A stretch of DNA of 64,000 bases from Paraburkholderia acidisoli (GTDB lineage Bacteria > Pseudomonadota > Gammaproteobacteria > Burkholderiales > Burkholderiaceae), in contig NZ_CP046915.1 of the NCBI RefSeq assembly GCF_009789675.1, forward strand, positions 372,001 to 436,000. Direction: 5' to 3'. A program made the position numbers and the translations under genes. How positions within the stretch are numbered: position 1 is the first letter of the stretch; every line of letters starts with the position of its first letter. Below, piece by piece: positions 9,565 through 18,205 of this stretch. Below the pieces are notes generated by a model. That model saw only the letters and a list, made by a program, of their open reading frames with translations. It searched no databases and was not told the DNA's origin.

Positions 9565-9580
9565 TGCCCGCGTGCGGGCA
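9565..9580 (-). other. Small stem-loop in the tssB-tssC gap
   Basis: TGCCCG pairs with CGGGCA around a 4-base loop between tssB and tssC. It is short and could be chance in GC-rich DNA, but it is the third junction in this operon with such a structure. Confidence 0.4.
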
Positions 9581-9602
9581 TGAGAGTTCGGGCCGTGGAG
9601 CG

Positions 9603-10151
9603 TCAGGCAGCCGGTGCGTCTTCCGACGCGACAGCAGCCTCGCCTTGCGCCGGCGCGTCGCTGGCGTTGGCCTGGCTCTGAACTTTCTTCAGCTCTTCGC
9701 TGTTCTGCACGATGCGCTCGAGCATCGAATCCAGCTCGTCGTTACCGTCGAGCTTGCCGAGCAGGTCGCGCAGTTGCTGGCGCGCTTCGAGCAGCTTCGC
9801 GAGACGCGGCACCTGCTTGACGATGCTTTCCGGATGGAAGTCTTCGAACTTCTCGAACGTGAGTTCGACCTTGATGTTGCCTTCGCCCTTGAGCGTGTCG
9901 GCGACCGAGAGGTCGAGACGCGGGGCGATCTTGCCCATGATCTCGTCGAAGTTGTCGCGGTCGATTTCGACGAAGCGACGCTCCTTGAGCTTGGGCAGCG
10001 GCGTGGCCGGCTGACCGGAGAGGTCCGCAAGCAGGCCGACCACGAGCGGAAGCTCGCGCTTTTCAACCGCGTCGCCGACTTCTACGTCGTAGGTAATCTG
10101 GACACGCGGCGGACGGTTACGTCCGACCCACTTCTGCAAACTGTTCGACAT
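9603..10151 (-). CDS. tssB: Type VI secretion contractile sheath small subunit TssB
   Basis: TssB (VipA) is the small sheath subunit that assembles with TssC. The 182-residue product begins MSNSLQKWVGRNRPPRVQIT and contains 'ELPLVVGLLADLSGQPATPL' and 'RRFVEIDRDNFDEIM', both standard for the family. The ATG at 10151 has GGAGA 5 bases upstream; the frame stays open further upstream without similarity. It is the first visible gene of the T6SS operon, so the operon promoter should lie in the AT-rich region upstream. The core genes tssA, J, K, L and M are not in the window and presumably continue to the left. Confidence 0.96.
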   Translation of the reverse strand: MSNSLQKWVGRNRPPRVQITYDVEVGDAVEKRELPLVVGLLADLSGQPATPLPKLKERRFVEIDRDNFDEIMGKIAPRLDLSVADTLKGEGNIKVELTFEKFEDFHPESIVKQVPRLAKLLEARQQLRDLLGKLDGNDELDSMLERIVQNSEELKKVQSQANASDAPAQGEAAVASEDAPAA

Positions 10152-10899
10152 GGATTTCTCCGGGAAACGCTCGGCTGTGTTTAGAAAAGCCCGCCTGGCC
10201 CGCGGGCAATGGGCATCGATACGAAATGGGTCGAAAAGCGTGGGCCGGCCGCCGCGCGAAAGACGCGCGTGCACCAACCCCGCGTGACGGGATATCGTCA
10301 ACGTGGCGCTGTTCTTTAGTACTCTTGATTAAACAGGCTACCCACTGCGATGGGATGGAGCGCGCCTGCGCTGGTAGCAGGCGGCCTTATGGAGGGCACC
10401 GGTAGCAACGGCGCCCTTTTCCCCCGTGGCGGCTTCCAGGCCAAAAACGTTACCTTGGTCAGGGGTAATGGCAAAACCGGAAACCACCGTTTATTTCTAA
10501 TTGGGGCCGACGAGATTCACGCGATCGGCGTGTCCTCTTTTTAGTCGACCCAAAAAACTGGCTGCATTAGAACACAGACTTATTACAGCCACAATACACT
10601 AAACACAGTATTCAGGAGTCCTGGTAAACGGCCGTAAACCACGCGAAACAAGCCCGCACGGATGTGCTTTTTTGCATTGGCAAAAGCGGGGTTTTTACCG
10701 GAAAACCCACAGCTCGACAGCCAGCCGAAGCCGAATTAATTGGCGTCTCGCGCGCGAGTTTTAATTCGTCTTATGAATACTTTTAAACGAAGACTTCACA
10801 ACTTTATCTTCCGCTTGCGTAACGGCTTTTGCTGTGTATAAGCACAATTAACGGCGCGGAGTATACGTCCTGCGCAAGTCGGCGGCTTGACCCTGCGTC
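10152..10899. promoter_or_regulatory. AT-rich intergenic region upstream of the T6SS operon
   Basis: About 750 bases carry no convincing gene. Composition is far below the rest of the window: I count about 44% GC over 10741-10860. It contains a dyad at 10689-10708 (GGGTTTT with AAAACCC) and several AT-rich tracts. The T6SS promoter, reading leftward, must lie here or very near. I could not place -35/-10 or -24/-12 boxes with confidence. Low GC in front of a secretion locus is often a target for H-NS-type silencers (inference). Confidence 0.5.
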
Positions 10900-11316
10900 T
10901 CAACAACGATCTTTTTTATTCGTTGACGCGTGAATTTTTAATTCGGCGTAGCCCGTTTGCGGGTCGATCTCACGCGCAAAGCGGTATTCGGGGAGCAGCG
11001 CGAGCAGTAACTCCGCCGTCGTGCGGACGATACAGCCGGCCGCGACATGGCCGCCGTACACCTTGCCGTGCGCGTCGGATACTGTCATGTGCAGATGTGC
11101 GCCGTCGGGAGAAACAGAACCGGCGAGCGTGAGAATTTCGAGGTCGCCGCGCAATTCGGTGGGCACTTCGGCGCCCGCGTAGCGCAACTGCACGATGCCG
11201 AGACTGCCGATGCCTTGCAGCACGAACGCGGCGCTCACGTTGCATTGCGCGAGCGCCGCGACGATCGTCGAACGCAGATCGTCGCCGGGCGAAAGACGAA
11301 GGGGCTGGGTTCGCAT
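10900..11316 (-). CDS. PPC (DUF296) domain protein
   Basis: A 138-residue stand-alone PPC domain, the fold shared with plant AT-hook PPC proteins. It shows the conserved 'LQGIGSLG' turn, the histidine cluster 'GAHLHMTVSD' and 'GKVYGGHVAAGCIV', which together form the trimer's metal-binding site in family structures. Some bacterial members bind DNA or metals, but the cellular role is not established. The ATG at 11316 has AAGGAG 8 bases upstream; the frame continues upstream without similarity. It lies on the same strand as the T6SS operon but about 750 bases away, so it is probably separately expressed. Confidence 0.82.
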   Translation of the reverse strand: MRTQPLRLSPGDDLRSTIVAALAQCNVSAAFVLQGIGSLGIVQLRYAGAEVPTELRGDLEILTLAGSVSPDGAHLHMTVSDAHGKVYGGHVAAGCIVRTTAELLLALLPEYRFAREIDPQTGYAELKIHASTNKKDRC

Positions 11317-11464
11317 GAGCGCCGCTCCTTGACGATGAATCCTCGTGCGCCGCCAGCGAATTTGACCGGCGGCGCGCGAGAACGTTTGCGTGATGCGTTT
11401 ATTGCCTACACGCGAGCAAGCCAACGTTTGCGCCGCGTACCCGGGCGGCGCGTTCACGGCCGCA

Positions 11465-12397
11465 TCACGTGCCGGCGAAGTCGATGCCGGTGAGCGGCCC
11501 GAGATGCGCCACGTTGGTGAAGTGCGCCGCTTCCTTCGTGTCGATGTCGAACTCGTGCACCGTGCCGCCGAGGTCGGTCACGAACGCGCGGCGACCGCGC
11601 GCGTCGAGCGACACTCCGATGCCTTCCTTCAACTCGCGCGCGAGCACTTCGCGATCGACGAGACCGCCCGCCGTGATGCGCGCGCGATTGAGCGTGTTGC
11701 CGTCGTGCGCGTCGTCGCCGCGATCGGTCCAGTAGAGCATGCCGTCACGATGATCGATGTCGAGATCGATCGGCTCGGGCAGATTCTCGAGCAGGCATTC
11801 GATATCCGGACGATCGTGCGGCACCGCACCTGCGGGCAGATCGATGCCCGCGCGGAAAATGCGGCCCTGCCCCGCGTCGGGCGCGCCCTTCTGGGTCCAG
11901 TAGAGGTGACCGTTGGCCTTGTCGAGCACGATGCCCACGCAATGGCGCGTGGCGTCGGCGATATCTTTCGGGAATTCCCCCGTGCGCACCAAAACGGTGA
12001 CGTCGCTGCCGTCGAGCCGCGCGCGCATCACGCGCATGCCTTCGCGGTCGCACCAGTAGAGGTGGCCGCTCTCGGCGTCGAGCACGATCTCCTTGGGCGT
12101 GCCGGCCTGGCCCGAGGGCACCAGCACGCGATGGCCGCTACCGTCGAGCTTCGCGCACTCCACGGTGCCGTCGTTGGGTGGCAGGGGACCGGAAACCGGA
12201 TCCCCGTCGACCAGATGAATGCCCGTGCCCATGTTGGTCCAGTAGACCAGTTCGTACACGGCATCGACCTTGATGCCGTCGGGCGTGCGCGTGAGATTGG
12301 CGAGCACGACTTCGTGCGAGCCGTCCGGCCACAGCGCGATGATCGCGGGAGGCCGCGCTTGCAGAACGTACAGCGTACCGCCGTTGTTGGTAGTCAC
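11465..12397 (-). CDS. YWTD-repeat beta-propeller protein
   Basis: A 310-residue protein made of low-density-lipoprotein-receptor-type YWTD repeats. The motifs VYWTN, LYWCD, LYWTQ and LYWTD recur at roughly 45-60 residue spacing, indicating a six-bladed propeller. No signal peptide is visible, so it is probably cytoplasmic. The enzymatic function is unknown; propellers of this type are sometimes loosely compared with SMP-30/gluconolactonases. The start is taken as GTG at 12397 because GGAGGG sits 8 bases before it; an in-frame ATG further upstream lacks such a site. It is transcribed away from the DUF2252 gene. Confidence 0.75.
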   Translation of the reverse strand: MTTNNGGTLYVLQARPPAIIALWPDGSHEVVLANLTRTPDGIKVDAVYELVYWTNMGTGIHLVDGDPVSGPLPPNDGTVECAKLDGSGHRVLVPSGQAGTPKEIVLDAESGHLYWCDREGMRVMRARLDGSDVTVLVRTGEFPKDIADATRHCVGIVLDKANGHLYWTQKGAPDAGQGRIFRAGIDLPAGAVPHDRPDIECLLENLPEPIDLDIDHRDGMLYWTDRGDDAHDGNTLNRARITAGGLVDREVLARELKEGIGVSLDARGRRAFVTDLGGTVHEFDIDTKEAAHFTNVAHLGPLTGIDFAGT

Positions 12398-12703
12398 AGT
12401 CAATACCCTCCGTGTGGAAGTGAAGTGCCGCTGCAAGTGCCTCATGAGCTATCCCATGAGGCGCACCATGAAGCGACGCCGGTTTCGTGGACCCGCTTGC
12501 CGCCAACCCGTTCCCCAGAGGCTACATGAGGTCGCGGAAATCTCCGTGAATACTGCGCAAGCTCAACGCGGTTGCGCCGAGGCTTTCAACGTGAAGGCTT
12601 TCAATTAGCCGTCACCTCCACGGCACGCGATTTGCGATCGCTAACGCGCGCGCGAGCCACGACGGCACGCGCGTCGTAACATCAAAACAAAAGAGGAATT
12701 CGT
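12398..12703. other. Divergent intergenic region with an inverted repeat
   Basis: This gap separates the leftward YWTD gene from the rightward DUF2252 gene, so it should hold both promoters. An inverted repeat CCTCATG-N8-CATGAGG lies at 12440-12461, 43 bases upstream of the YWTD start, and could be an operator. No promoter boxes could be assigned securely. Confidence 0.4.
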
Positions 12704-13960
12704 ATGGCCAACGACAAGCGCAGCCAGAGCGCGAAGCGCAACGAGCACAACAAGCGCAACAAACGTCTTCCGCAACCCGACGAACGCCAGGCAATCCTCA
12801 CTGAACAGCGGCGCCTCAAGATGGCGCGCTCGCCGCACGCCTACGTGCGCGGCGCCACCGCGCAGTTCTACGAATGGATCGTGGAGACCAACGGCAGTTC
12901 GCTGCCGCACGGTCCGGCCGTCTGGATTTGCGGCGACTGCCACACGGGCAATCTCGGACCGCTCGCGAATCAGGACGGCAAGGTCGAAATCCACATTCGC
13001 GATCTCGACCAGACCGTGATCGGCAATCCCGTGCACGATCTCATCCGTCTCGGTCTCTCGCTCGCCACGGCCGCGCGCGGTTCGGCGCTCGCGGGGCTCA
13101 CCACCGTGCACATGATGGAAGCACTCGCGGCCGGTTATGAATCGGCGTTCGCCACGCAGCGCAAGAAGCCCGCGCTGCCCGAGCGGCCCGAACCCGTGCA
13201 TCTCGCGATGAAACAGGCGGTGCGCCGCTCGTGGCGTCATCTCGCCGAGGAACGGATCGACGATCTCAAGCCGACCATTCCGCTCGGCAAGCGCTTCTGG
13301 CCGCTCTCGCGCAACGAATGCAAATCCATCGACGCGCTCTTTCGCGACGAAGCCATCGCGAGCCTGCCCACCGGTTTGCGCGGCCGCAAGGATACGGGCG
13401 CCGTGGAAATTCTCGACGCCGCCTACTGGGTCAAGGGTTGCAGTTCGTTAGGACGCCTGCGTTACGCGGTGCTGCTCGACGTGGACGGCGGCGTGATCGA
13501 GGGCGACGACCTGTGCCTCATGGACATCAAGGAAGGCGTGAAAGCGGCCGCGCCCCGCTACGGCGACGCCGCCATGCCGCGCGACAACGCCGAGCGCGTG
13601 GTGGAAGGCGCGCGTCATCTCTCGCCGTTTCTCGGCGAACGCATGCGCGCCGCGCGCATGCTCGACCGCGCCGTGGTGATCCGCGAATTGCTGCCGCAGG
13701 ACCTGAAACTCGAGATCGACGAAATCAGCGAGGACGAAGCCCGCGAGGTGGCGTTCTATCTCGCCGCCGTGGTGGGCAAGGCGCACGCGCGCCAGATGGA
13801 CCCGCCCACGCGCCGCGCCTGGCTCGCCGAGTTGCGGCGCAACCGCTCGAAAACCATCGACGCGCCGCTGTGGCTCTGGAACAGCGTCGTGCAACTCGTG
13901 AGCAGCCATGAAGCGGGCTATCTCGAACACTGCCGCCGTTATGCAACCGGCGTAAATTGA
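12704..13960 (+). CDS. DUF2252 family protein
   Basis: A 418-residue member of DUF2252, a family with distant resemblance to aminoglycoside phosphotransferase/kinase folds. The kinase-like elements GDCHTGNLGP and 'RDLDQTVIGNPVHDLIRL' are visible at about residues 85-115. Substrate and role are unknown. The very basic N-terminus (first 25 residues rich in Lys, Arg and Asn) is predicted to be disordered. AGAGGA lies close upstream of the ATG. No cotranscribed neighbour is evident: the next gene starts 67 bases later and encodes a signalling protein. Confidence 0.85.
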   Translation: MANDKRSQSAKRNEHNKRNKRLPQPDERQAILTEQRRLKMARSPHAYVRGATAQFYEWIVETNGSSLPHGPAVWICGDCHTGNLGPLANQDGKVEIHIRDLDQTVIGNPVHDLIRLGLSLATAARGSALAGLTTVHMMEALAAGYESAFATQRKKPALPERPEPVHLAMKQAVRRSWRHLAEERIDDLKPTIPLGKRFWPLSRNECKSIDALFRDEAIASLPTGLRGRKDTGAVEILDAAYWVKGCSSLGRLRYAVLLDVDGGVIEGDDLCLMDIKEGVKAAAPRYGDAAMPRDNAERVVEGARHLSPFLGERMRAARMLDRAVVIRELLPQDLKLEIDEISEDEAREVAFYLAAVVGKAHARQMDPPTRRAWLAELRRNRSKTIDAPLWLWNSVVQLVSSHEAGYLEHCRRYATGVN

Positions 13961-14027
13961 CCGTCAATCGGGCACCGCGCGGCCGCACTCCGGGTAAGAT
14001 GTCCTCAATACCCACGGGCGATACATC

Positions 14028-15179
14028 ATGACTGCATCACCGCCGCCGCTTGCCATTCTGTTCGTCGACGACGACGAGATGTCGCGCGTGCTGTTCGAGC
14101 GCGCCATTCAAGGCCTCTTTCACGGGCTGTACCCCGTGCATTTCGCGCGCAGCGCCGAAGAAGCCTTCGAAACGCTCGAACGGCACGGTCACGAAATCGC
14201 CGTGCTCGTCACCGACTTCCGACTGCCGGGCCGCAACGGCGACCATCTGCTGCGCGAAGCGGCGCAGCGCTACCCGCATATCGTGCGCATTCTCGTGACC
14301 GCCTACGCGGACAAGGAAATGCTGATCGAAACGGTGAATTCGGGCGAGGTGTTCCGCATTCTCGAAAAGCCGCTGCGCGCGAACGTGCTGCGCGAACTGC
14401 TGCAACTCGCGTTCGACCGCTATACGGAAACGCGCGCGCACCGGCAGCAACTGCTGGCAATGGACGAAACGCTCGCGTTTCTCGTGCACGAGTTGAGCAC
14501 GCCGCTCGCCACCATCGCGCTGTTCGCGCGCACGCTCGAAGGCGAGCACAAGGAGCGGACCGGGGAACCGGCGCCCGCGCGGGAAGGCGGCGCGGCAAGC
14601 CCGGCCGCCGCCATGCTCAACAATGCGCAATACTGCCTCACGCTGGTCTCGTCGTTCTGGGAAACGGTGCATAAGAGCAGCGGCGCGCAGGGTTCGCCGA
14701 AGGAATCGAATCGCGAGATGAGCGCCTCGCGGCTCGTCGCCAATCTGCTCGACACGTACCCGTTCGCGGGCGCGCAGCGCGAGTGGATCAGCGTGCACGT
14801 ACGCAACGATTTCGTGGTGCGCGCCATGCCCAATTGCGTGGCGCTGGTGCTCTCGTCGCTCATCTCCAATGCGTTGCGCGAACTCGCGGCGATCGAATCG
14901 CCCGCGCTGGAAATCGACGTGATCGCGCAGGACGAGCCGCAAATCCGCATTCGCGACAACGGTCCCGGCATCGCGCCCGAGATCATGGCGCGATTGATGC
15001 AAGACCCCGTGACCACGCATGCGGAGTCCGGCGGTCACGGCATGGGCATGATCTTCTGCAATCGCATCATGCGCTCGGCGGGCGGCAGCCTGCGTATCGA
15101 CTCGGCGCTGCACCAGGGCACCACGGTGACGATGGCGTTCGGCAAGCCCAAAGACGCCGGCGCGGAGGCCGCCAGCTAG
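14028..15179 (+). CDS. Receiver-histidine kinase (REC-HisKA-HATPase), soluble
   Basis: A 383-residue soluble signalling protein with an N-terminal receiver followed by a kinase core. The acidic pocket VDDDE, the phospho-acceptor Asp63 in LVTDFRLPG and Lys114 in EKP are present. The H-box FLVHELSTPLATI puts His154 as the kinase phosphosite; the N box (LISNALREL), G1 (IRDNGPGI) and G2 (GGHGMGM) are intact. There are no membrane segments, so input must come by phosphorylation of the receiver. It converges on the CqsS-like hybrid kinase, and the two stops share the four bases CTAG at 15176-15179. A functional pair with that kinase is likely but inferred. Confidence 0.88.
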   Translation: MTASPPPLAILFVDDDEMSRVLFERAIQGLFHGLYPVHFARSAEEAFETLERHGHEIAVLVTDFRLPGRNGDHLLREAAQRYPHIVRILVTAYADKEMLIETVNSGEVFRILEKPLRANVLRELLQLAFDRYTETRAHRQQLLAMDETLAFLVHELSTPLATIALFARTLEGEHKERTGEPAPAREGGAASPAAAMLNNAQYCLTLVSSFWETVHKSSGAQGSPKESNREMSASRLVANLLDTYPFAGAQREWISVHVRNDFVVRAMPNCVALVLSSLISNALRELAAIESPALEIDVIAQDEPQIRIRDNGPGIAPEIMARLMQDPVTTHAESGGHGMGMIFCNRIMRSAGGSLRIDSALHQGTTVTMAFGKPKDAGAEAAS

Positions 15180-17848
15180 TCTTCCGGAGTCGACGCGGAG
15201 GCGGCCACGAAATAGCGGTGCAACGCGTCGGCGGAGCGTTTGCCGAGCGCGAGCACCTGCGCGAGCCAACTGGCGTCTTGCGGCCACTGCCCCTCCAGCA
15301 CGCGCGGATAAATCAGCCTCACGTGGTCGTGCAGCGCCTTCGCCCCAATATTGCCGCTGATGCCGAGCAGGATATGCAGCGTGTAGTGCGCGCTCTTGAT
15401 GTCGTCGGCCTGCACGCTCGTCGTGAGTTGTTCGAGCAGCGAGCGAATCTGCACGATGCCCTTGAGAAACGTGGGATCGAGCATGTCGAGCGACGCCAGT
15501 TCCTCCAGATGCGCCTCGTCGAGCAACGCGCTGTCGTCGGCCTCCTGCAAGGCGGCCTCGCTCATGGCGATGCCGTCCGGCTCGAACGCTTGCGCAACGT
15601 GCAAGACGGCTTCGCGCGGCACGTTCTCGCCGCGCACGGCAGCCGCCGATTGCGAGAACTGCCGCGACAGACACGTGTAGAGCGCGCCCACGCGCACCGG
15701 CTTGATGAGCACTTCGTTCATGCCCGCCGCGAGACACGCGCGCAGCGCCTCCACGCCCGACTGGCCCGTCAACGCAATCACGGGCACCTTCTCGAACACG
15801 CCGCCGCGCGCGCGAATGCGCGCCGCCGTGGCGAGGCCGTCGAGGCCCGGCATGTTCAGATCGAGCACGATGGCGTCCACGCTGCGTTGCGCACCGAGCG
15901 TGTCGAGCCAGTCGAGCACGGCCTGGCCGTGCTCCGCTTCGATCACGCTCGCGCCGCAGCGCTCGAGATAATTCTTCGCCATCATGCGGCTATAGGTTTC
16001 GTCGTCGGCGAGCAGGATCGTCTTGCCCGCGAAACCGTCGAAGCGCTGATTGCGGTTGCGGCGGTCGCCGTTTTCCATCAGCGCCTGCAACGCGCCCATC
16101 AGCTCCACGGCGCTGCTCGACTTGCTGATCGACTCGTCCATGCCCGCCGCCAGCGCGAGCCGGTGCGCGACGCTATGCGGCTCCACGGTATGGCCGATCA
16201 CGAGCACGTTGCGGTTGCGATTGCTTTCGTCGGCGCGCAACAGTTCGGTGGTCGCGTAGCCGTCCATGCCGGGCATGTTCAGGTCCATCAGCACGGCGTC
16301 CCACGGCGCGGCTTCGCGCAGCATGGCGAGCGCGACTTCGCCGCTGCTCGCCTCGCCCACGTGCGCATGCACGGCGGACAGCGCGAGATGCACGCGCGCG
16401 AGCTGGCTCACGTCGTCGTCCACGACCAGGATGCGCTTGCCCTCGAAGAACTGCGCCGCGCGCGCGACCAGATGGCGGCGATGATCGGCGATCTCCAGTT
16501 CGGATACCGGCGGGAATGCGAGCGTGAATTCGGTGTACTTGCCCGGCTCCGCGTGACAGGCAATCGTGCAGCCGAACGCGAGCATCGCGCGTTGCCAGTA
16601 GGCGAGACCGAGGCCCGAGCCGGCCGCGTAGCCGGGCGCGCGCGCCGCGTTCGAAGCACTGGATGCACCCGGCGCTTCGATGCGATGCGGCTGCAGGTCG
16701 GGCACGACGCCGGGCGCGGTGTCGAGCACCGTCACCTTGTGACGCTCCACGGTGATCGTGAGCGTGGAGGCCGGCGCGCTCGCCATCTGCTGCAAGGCGC
16801 TGCGCACGAGGTTGAACATCGTGAACAGATAGACCGTTTCGTCCACCTTGAACGTGAAGTCCTCCAGCACGACGAGGCGCACGCGGCTGCGCTCCTTGCG
16901 GTCGCTGAAACCGTATTCGTCGAGCGCCTTGCGCGTGGTGGCCGCGGCGCTGAGATAGGCGAGATTGTCGGCGCGAATGGGTTTGGCGCTCACTTCGTCG
17001 AGCGTCATGGCGATGATGCGCAAGCCGCGATCGATCGCGAGCTGACCATGCGCGACGTGCTGCGCGAGCGACGCGACGTTCTCGGCCTGGGACACGTGTG
17101 ACGCTTGCGGCGAGGATTCCGCGCGCGCCACGCGGGCGGCGTGGCCGGGGTTGGCGGCGTCGAGACCGTCGAGCGCGTCCTCGATACGGTCGAGCACGTA
17201 ACGGAGCTGGCTGAGCGGATTGCGCATCTCGTGCGCGATGGTGCCCGCGAGCGCGCGCAGCGCTTCGCTCTTCGCCTGGGCCGTCATGCCCTTCAGGTTG
17301 CTATAGCTGAACGTCACGCCCGCCACGATGCCGAACGTGAACACGGGCAAATACGTATAAAGGAGCAGATGCGGATCGGCATGCAAGGATTGCGGAATCA
17401 ACCAGTTCGCGCACAGCACGGCCAGCCCGACACCAATCACGAGGTTCACCGTGAGCGCGATAATCGACGGGAATATCGCGATCAGAAAGAACACCATGCC
17501 CACTTCCGCCATCGACCAGATCATCGAATAGTGGCTGGACACGAGATACCACGTGAAGAAAAACGGCAGCGTATAGGTGACAGTCGCGAAGTAATACCAG
17601 GGCAGAAAGCGCGCGGCCCACGCGGGCCAGAAGCGGCGCAGCAGCAACAACAGGCACGACAGCGAACCGGCGAGTCGCATCCAGCCGTTTTCGTTCGGTT
17701 GCGGGTCGACGAAGGTCCACCACAGCCAGTACAGCGGATGCCCGATCGTCCCGACCAGCCCGACCGCGAATACGCTGTAACCGGATACGCGATACGCATC
17801 GCGCACCCGCCGCGCCAGATGACGAATGCCTCCTTCAATGGCTTCCAT
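15176..17848 (-). CDS. Hybrid sensor kinase with CqsS/LqsS-like membrane sensor
   Basis: An 890-residue hybrid kinase. About six membrane helices span residues 24-185 and carry the pattern GHPLYWLWWTF...PQPNEN and 'LPFFFTWYL...SMIWSM', close to CqsS of Vibrio and LqsS of Legionella, which sense alpha-hydroxyketone signals. Then come a HisKA with TIAHEMRNPLS (His206), an ATPase domain with G2 GSGLGL, receiver 1 (Asp522), receiver 2 (Asp663) and a C-terminal Hpt with His825 in 'LHILLGISGNIGA', where the usual Lys after the His is Leu. ATG at 17848 has AAAGG upstream. A cognate CqsA/LqsA synthase is not in the window. Ligand is inferred from sensor resemblance only. Confidence 0.85.
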   Translation of the reverse strand: MEAIEGGIRHLARRVRDAYRVSGYSVFAVGLVGTIGHPLYWLWWTFVDPQPNENGWMRLAGSLSCLLLLLRRFWPAWAARFLPWYYFATVTYTLPFFFTWYLVSSHYSMIWSMAEVGMVFFLIAIFPSIIALTVNLVIGVGLAVLCANWLIPQSLHADPHLLLYTYLPVFTFGIVAGVTFSYSNLKGMTAQAKSEALRALAGTIAHEMRNPLSQLRYVLDRIEDALDGLDAANPGHAARVARAESSPQASHVSQAENVASLAQHVAHGQLAIDRGLRIIAMTLDEVSAKPIRADNLAYLSAAATTRKALDEYGFSDRKERSRVRLVVLEDFTFKVDETVYLFTMFNLVRSALQQMASAPASTLTITVERHKVTVLDTAPGVVPDLQPHRIEAPGASSASNAARAPGYAAGSGLGLAYWQRAMLAFGCTIACHAEPGKYTEFTLAFPPVSELEIADHRRHLVARAAQFFEGKRILVVDDDVSQLARVHLALSAVHAHVGEASSGEVALAMLREAAPWDAVLMDLNMPGMDGYATTELLRADESNRNRNVLVIGHTVEPHSVAHRLALAAGMDESISKSSSAVELMGALQALMENGDRRNRNQRFDGFAGKTILLADDETYSRMMAKNYLERCGASVIEAEHGQAVLDWLDTLGAQRSVDAIVLDLNMPGLDGLATAARIRARGGVFEKVPVIALTGQSGVEALRACLAAGMNEVLIKPVRVGALYTCLSRQFSQSAAAVRGENVPREAVLHVAQAFEPDGIAMSEAALQEADDSALLDEAHLEELASLDMLDPTFLKGIVQIRSLLEQLTTSVQADDIKSAHYTLHILLGISGNIGAKALHDHVRLIYPRVLEGQWPQDASWLAQVLALGKRSADALHRYFVAASASTPED

Positions 17849-17943
17849 ATTGCCTTTCGCTGCCCTTTTTTATTACCGGCCTTACCCGCTATGGCAATGC
17901 ATTACCGCTCGATTGCGATGTAAAACGCATAGCCCATTTTTAC

Positions 17944-17991
17944 CGATGCGCTTATCGATACTTTTAACGATACTTTTATCGATACTTTTTC
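17944..17991. repeat. Four tandem 12-base repeats upstream of the kinase
   Basis: Consecutive units CGATGCGCTTAT, CGATACTTTTAA, CGATACTTTTAT and CGATACTTTTTC run in exact 12-base register, followed by a decayed CGACGCTTTC. They start about 95 bases upstream of the kinase ATG. Such an array could be a multimeric protein-binding site or simply slippage-derived. Confidence 0.75.
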
Positions 17992-18145
17992 GACGCTTTC
18001 GCCCTGTTTATATCGGCGAATTCGCCTGCCCGAGCCTCGTGCGCGAGGCACCGAAACGGGAGGATGGTAGCGCGGATTCGCGCCGCGCGTGACGCTCCAC
18101 GAGTAAATTTCGGAGTCGGAAGCATGGCGTCAATGGCGCGCCCAT

Positions 18146-18182
18146 AAAAAAACCACGGCGGCGCGCGAGGCACCGCCGTGGT
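18146..18182 (-). terminator. Rho-independent terminator of the phospholipase C gene
   Basis: Read on the minus strand, ACCACGGCGG and CCGCCGTGGT form a GC-rich stem followed by seven T residues, starting 23 bases after the phospholipase stop. Confidence 0.88.
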
Positions 18183-18205
18183 CTTGACTGCGCACCGCGC
18201 GGAAC

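Larger units (their letters stand above)
17849..18205. promoter_or_regulatory. Region upstream of the CqsS-like kinase
   Basis: No gene is seen. The part next to the kinase start is AT-richer than its surroundings and should hold the kinase promoter, reading leftward. It contains a 12-base tandem repeat array and, at the far end, the terminator of the phospholipase gene (both listed separately). Confidence 0.5.

Noticed and set aside
10350..10544. 64-codon plus-strand frame in the AT-rich region
   Set aside because: No ribosome site, no family resemblance, and the region looks regulatory.
10152..10899. Sigma-54-type promoter for the T6SS operon
   Set aside because: I looked for GG-N10-GC spaced boxes on the minus strand and found no convincing match.
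13956..13968. ATTGAC-C-GTCAAT palindrome upstream of the receiver-kinase
   Set aside because: Overlaps the DUF2252 stop codon and is short; may be coincidence.
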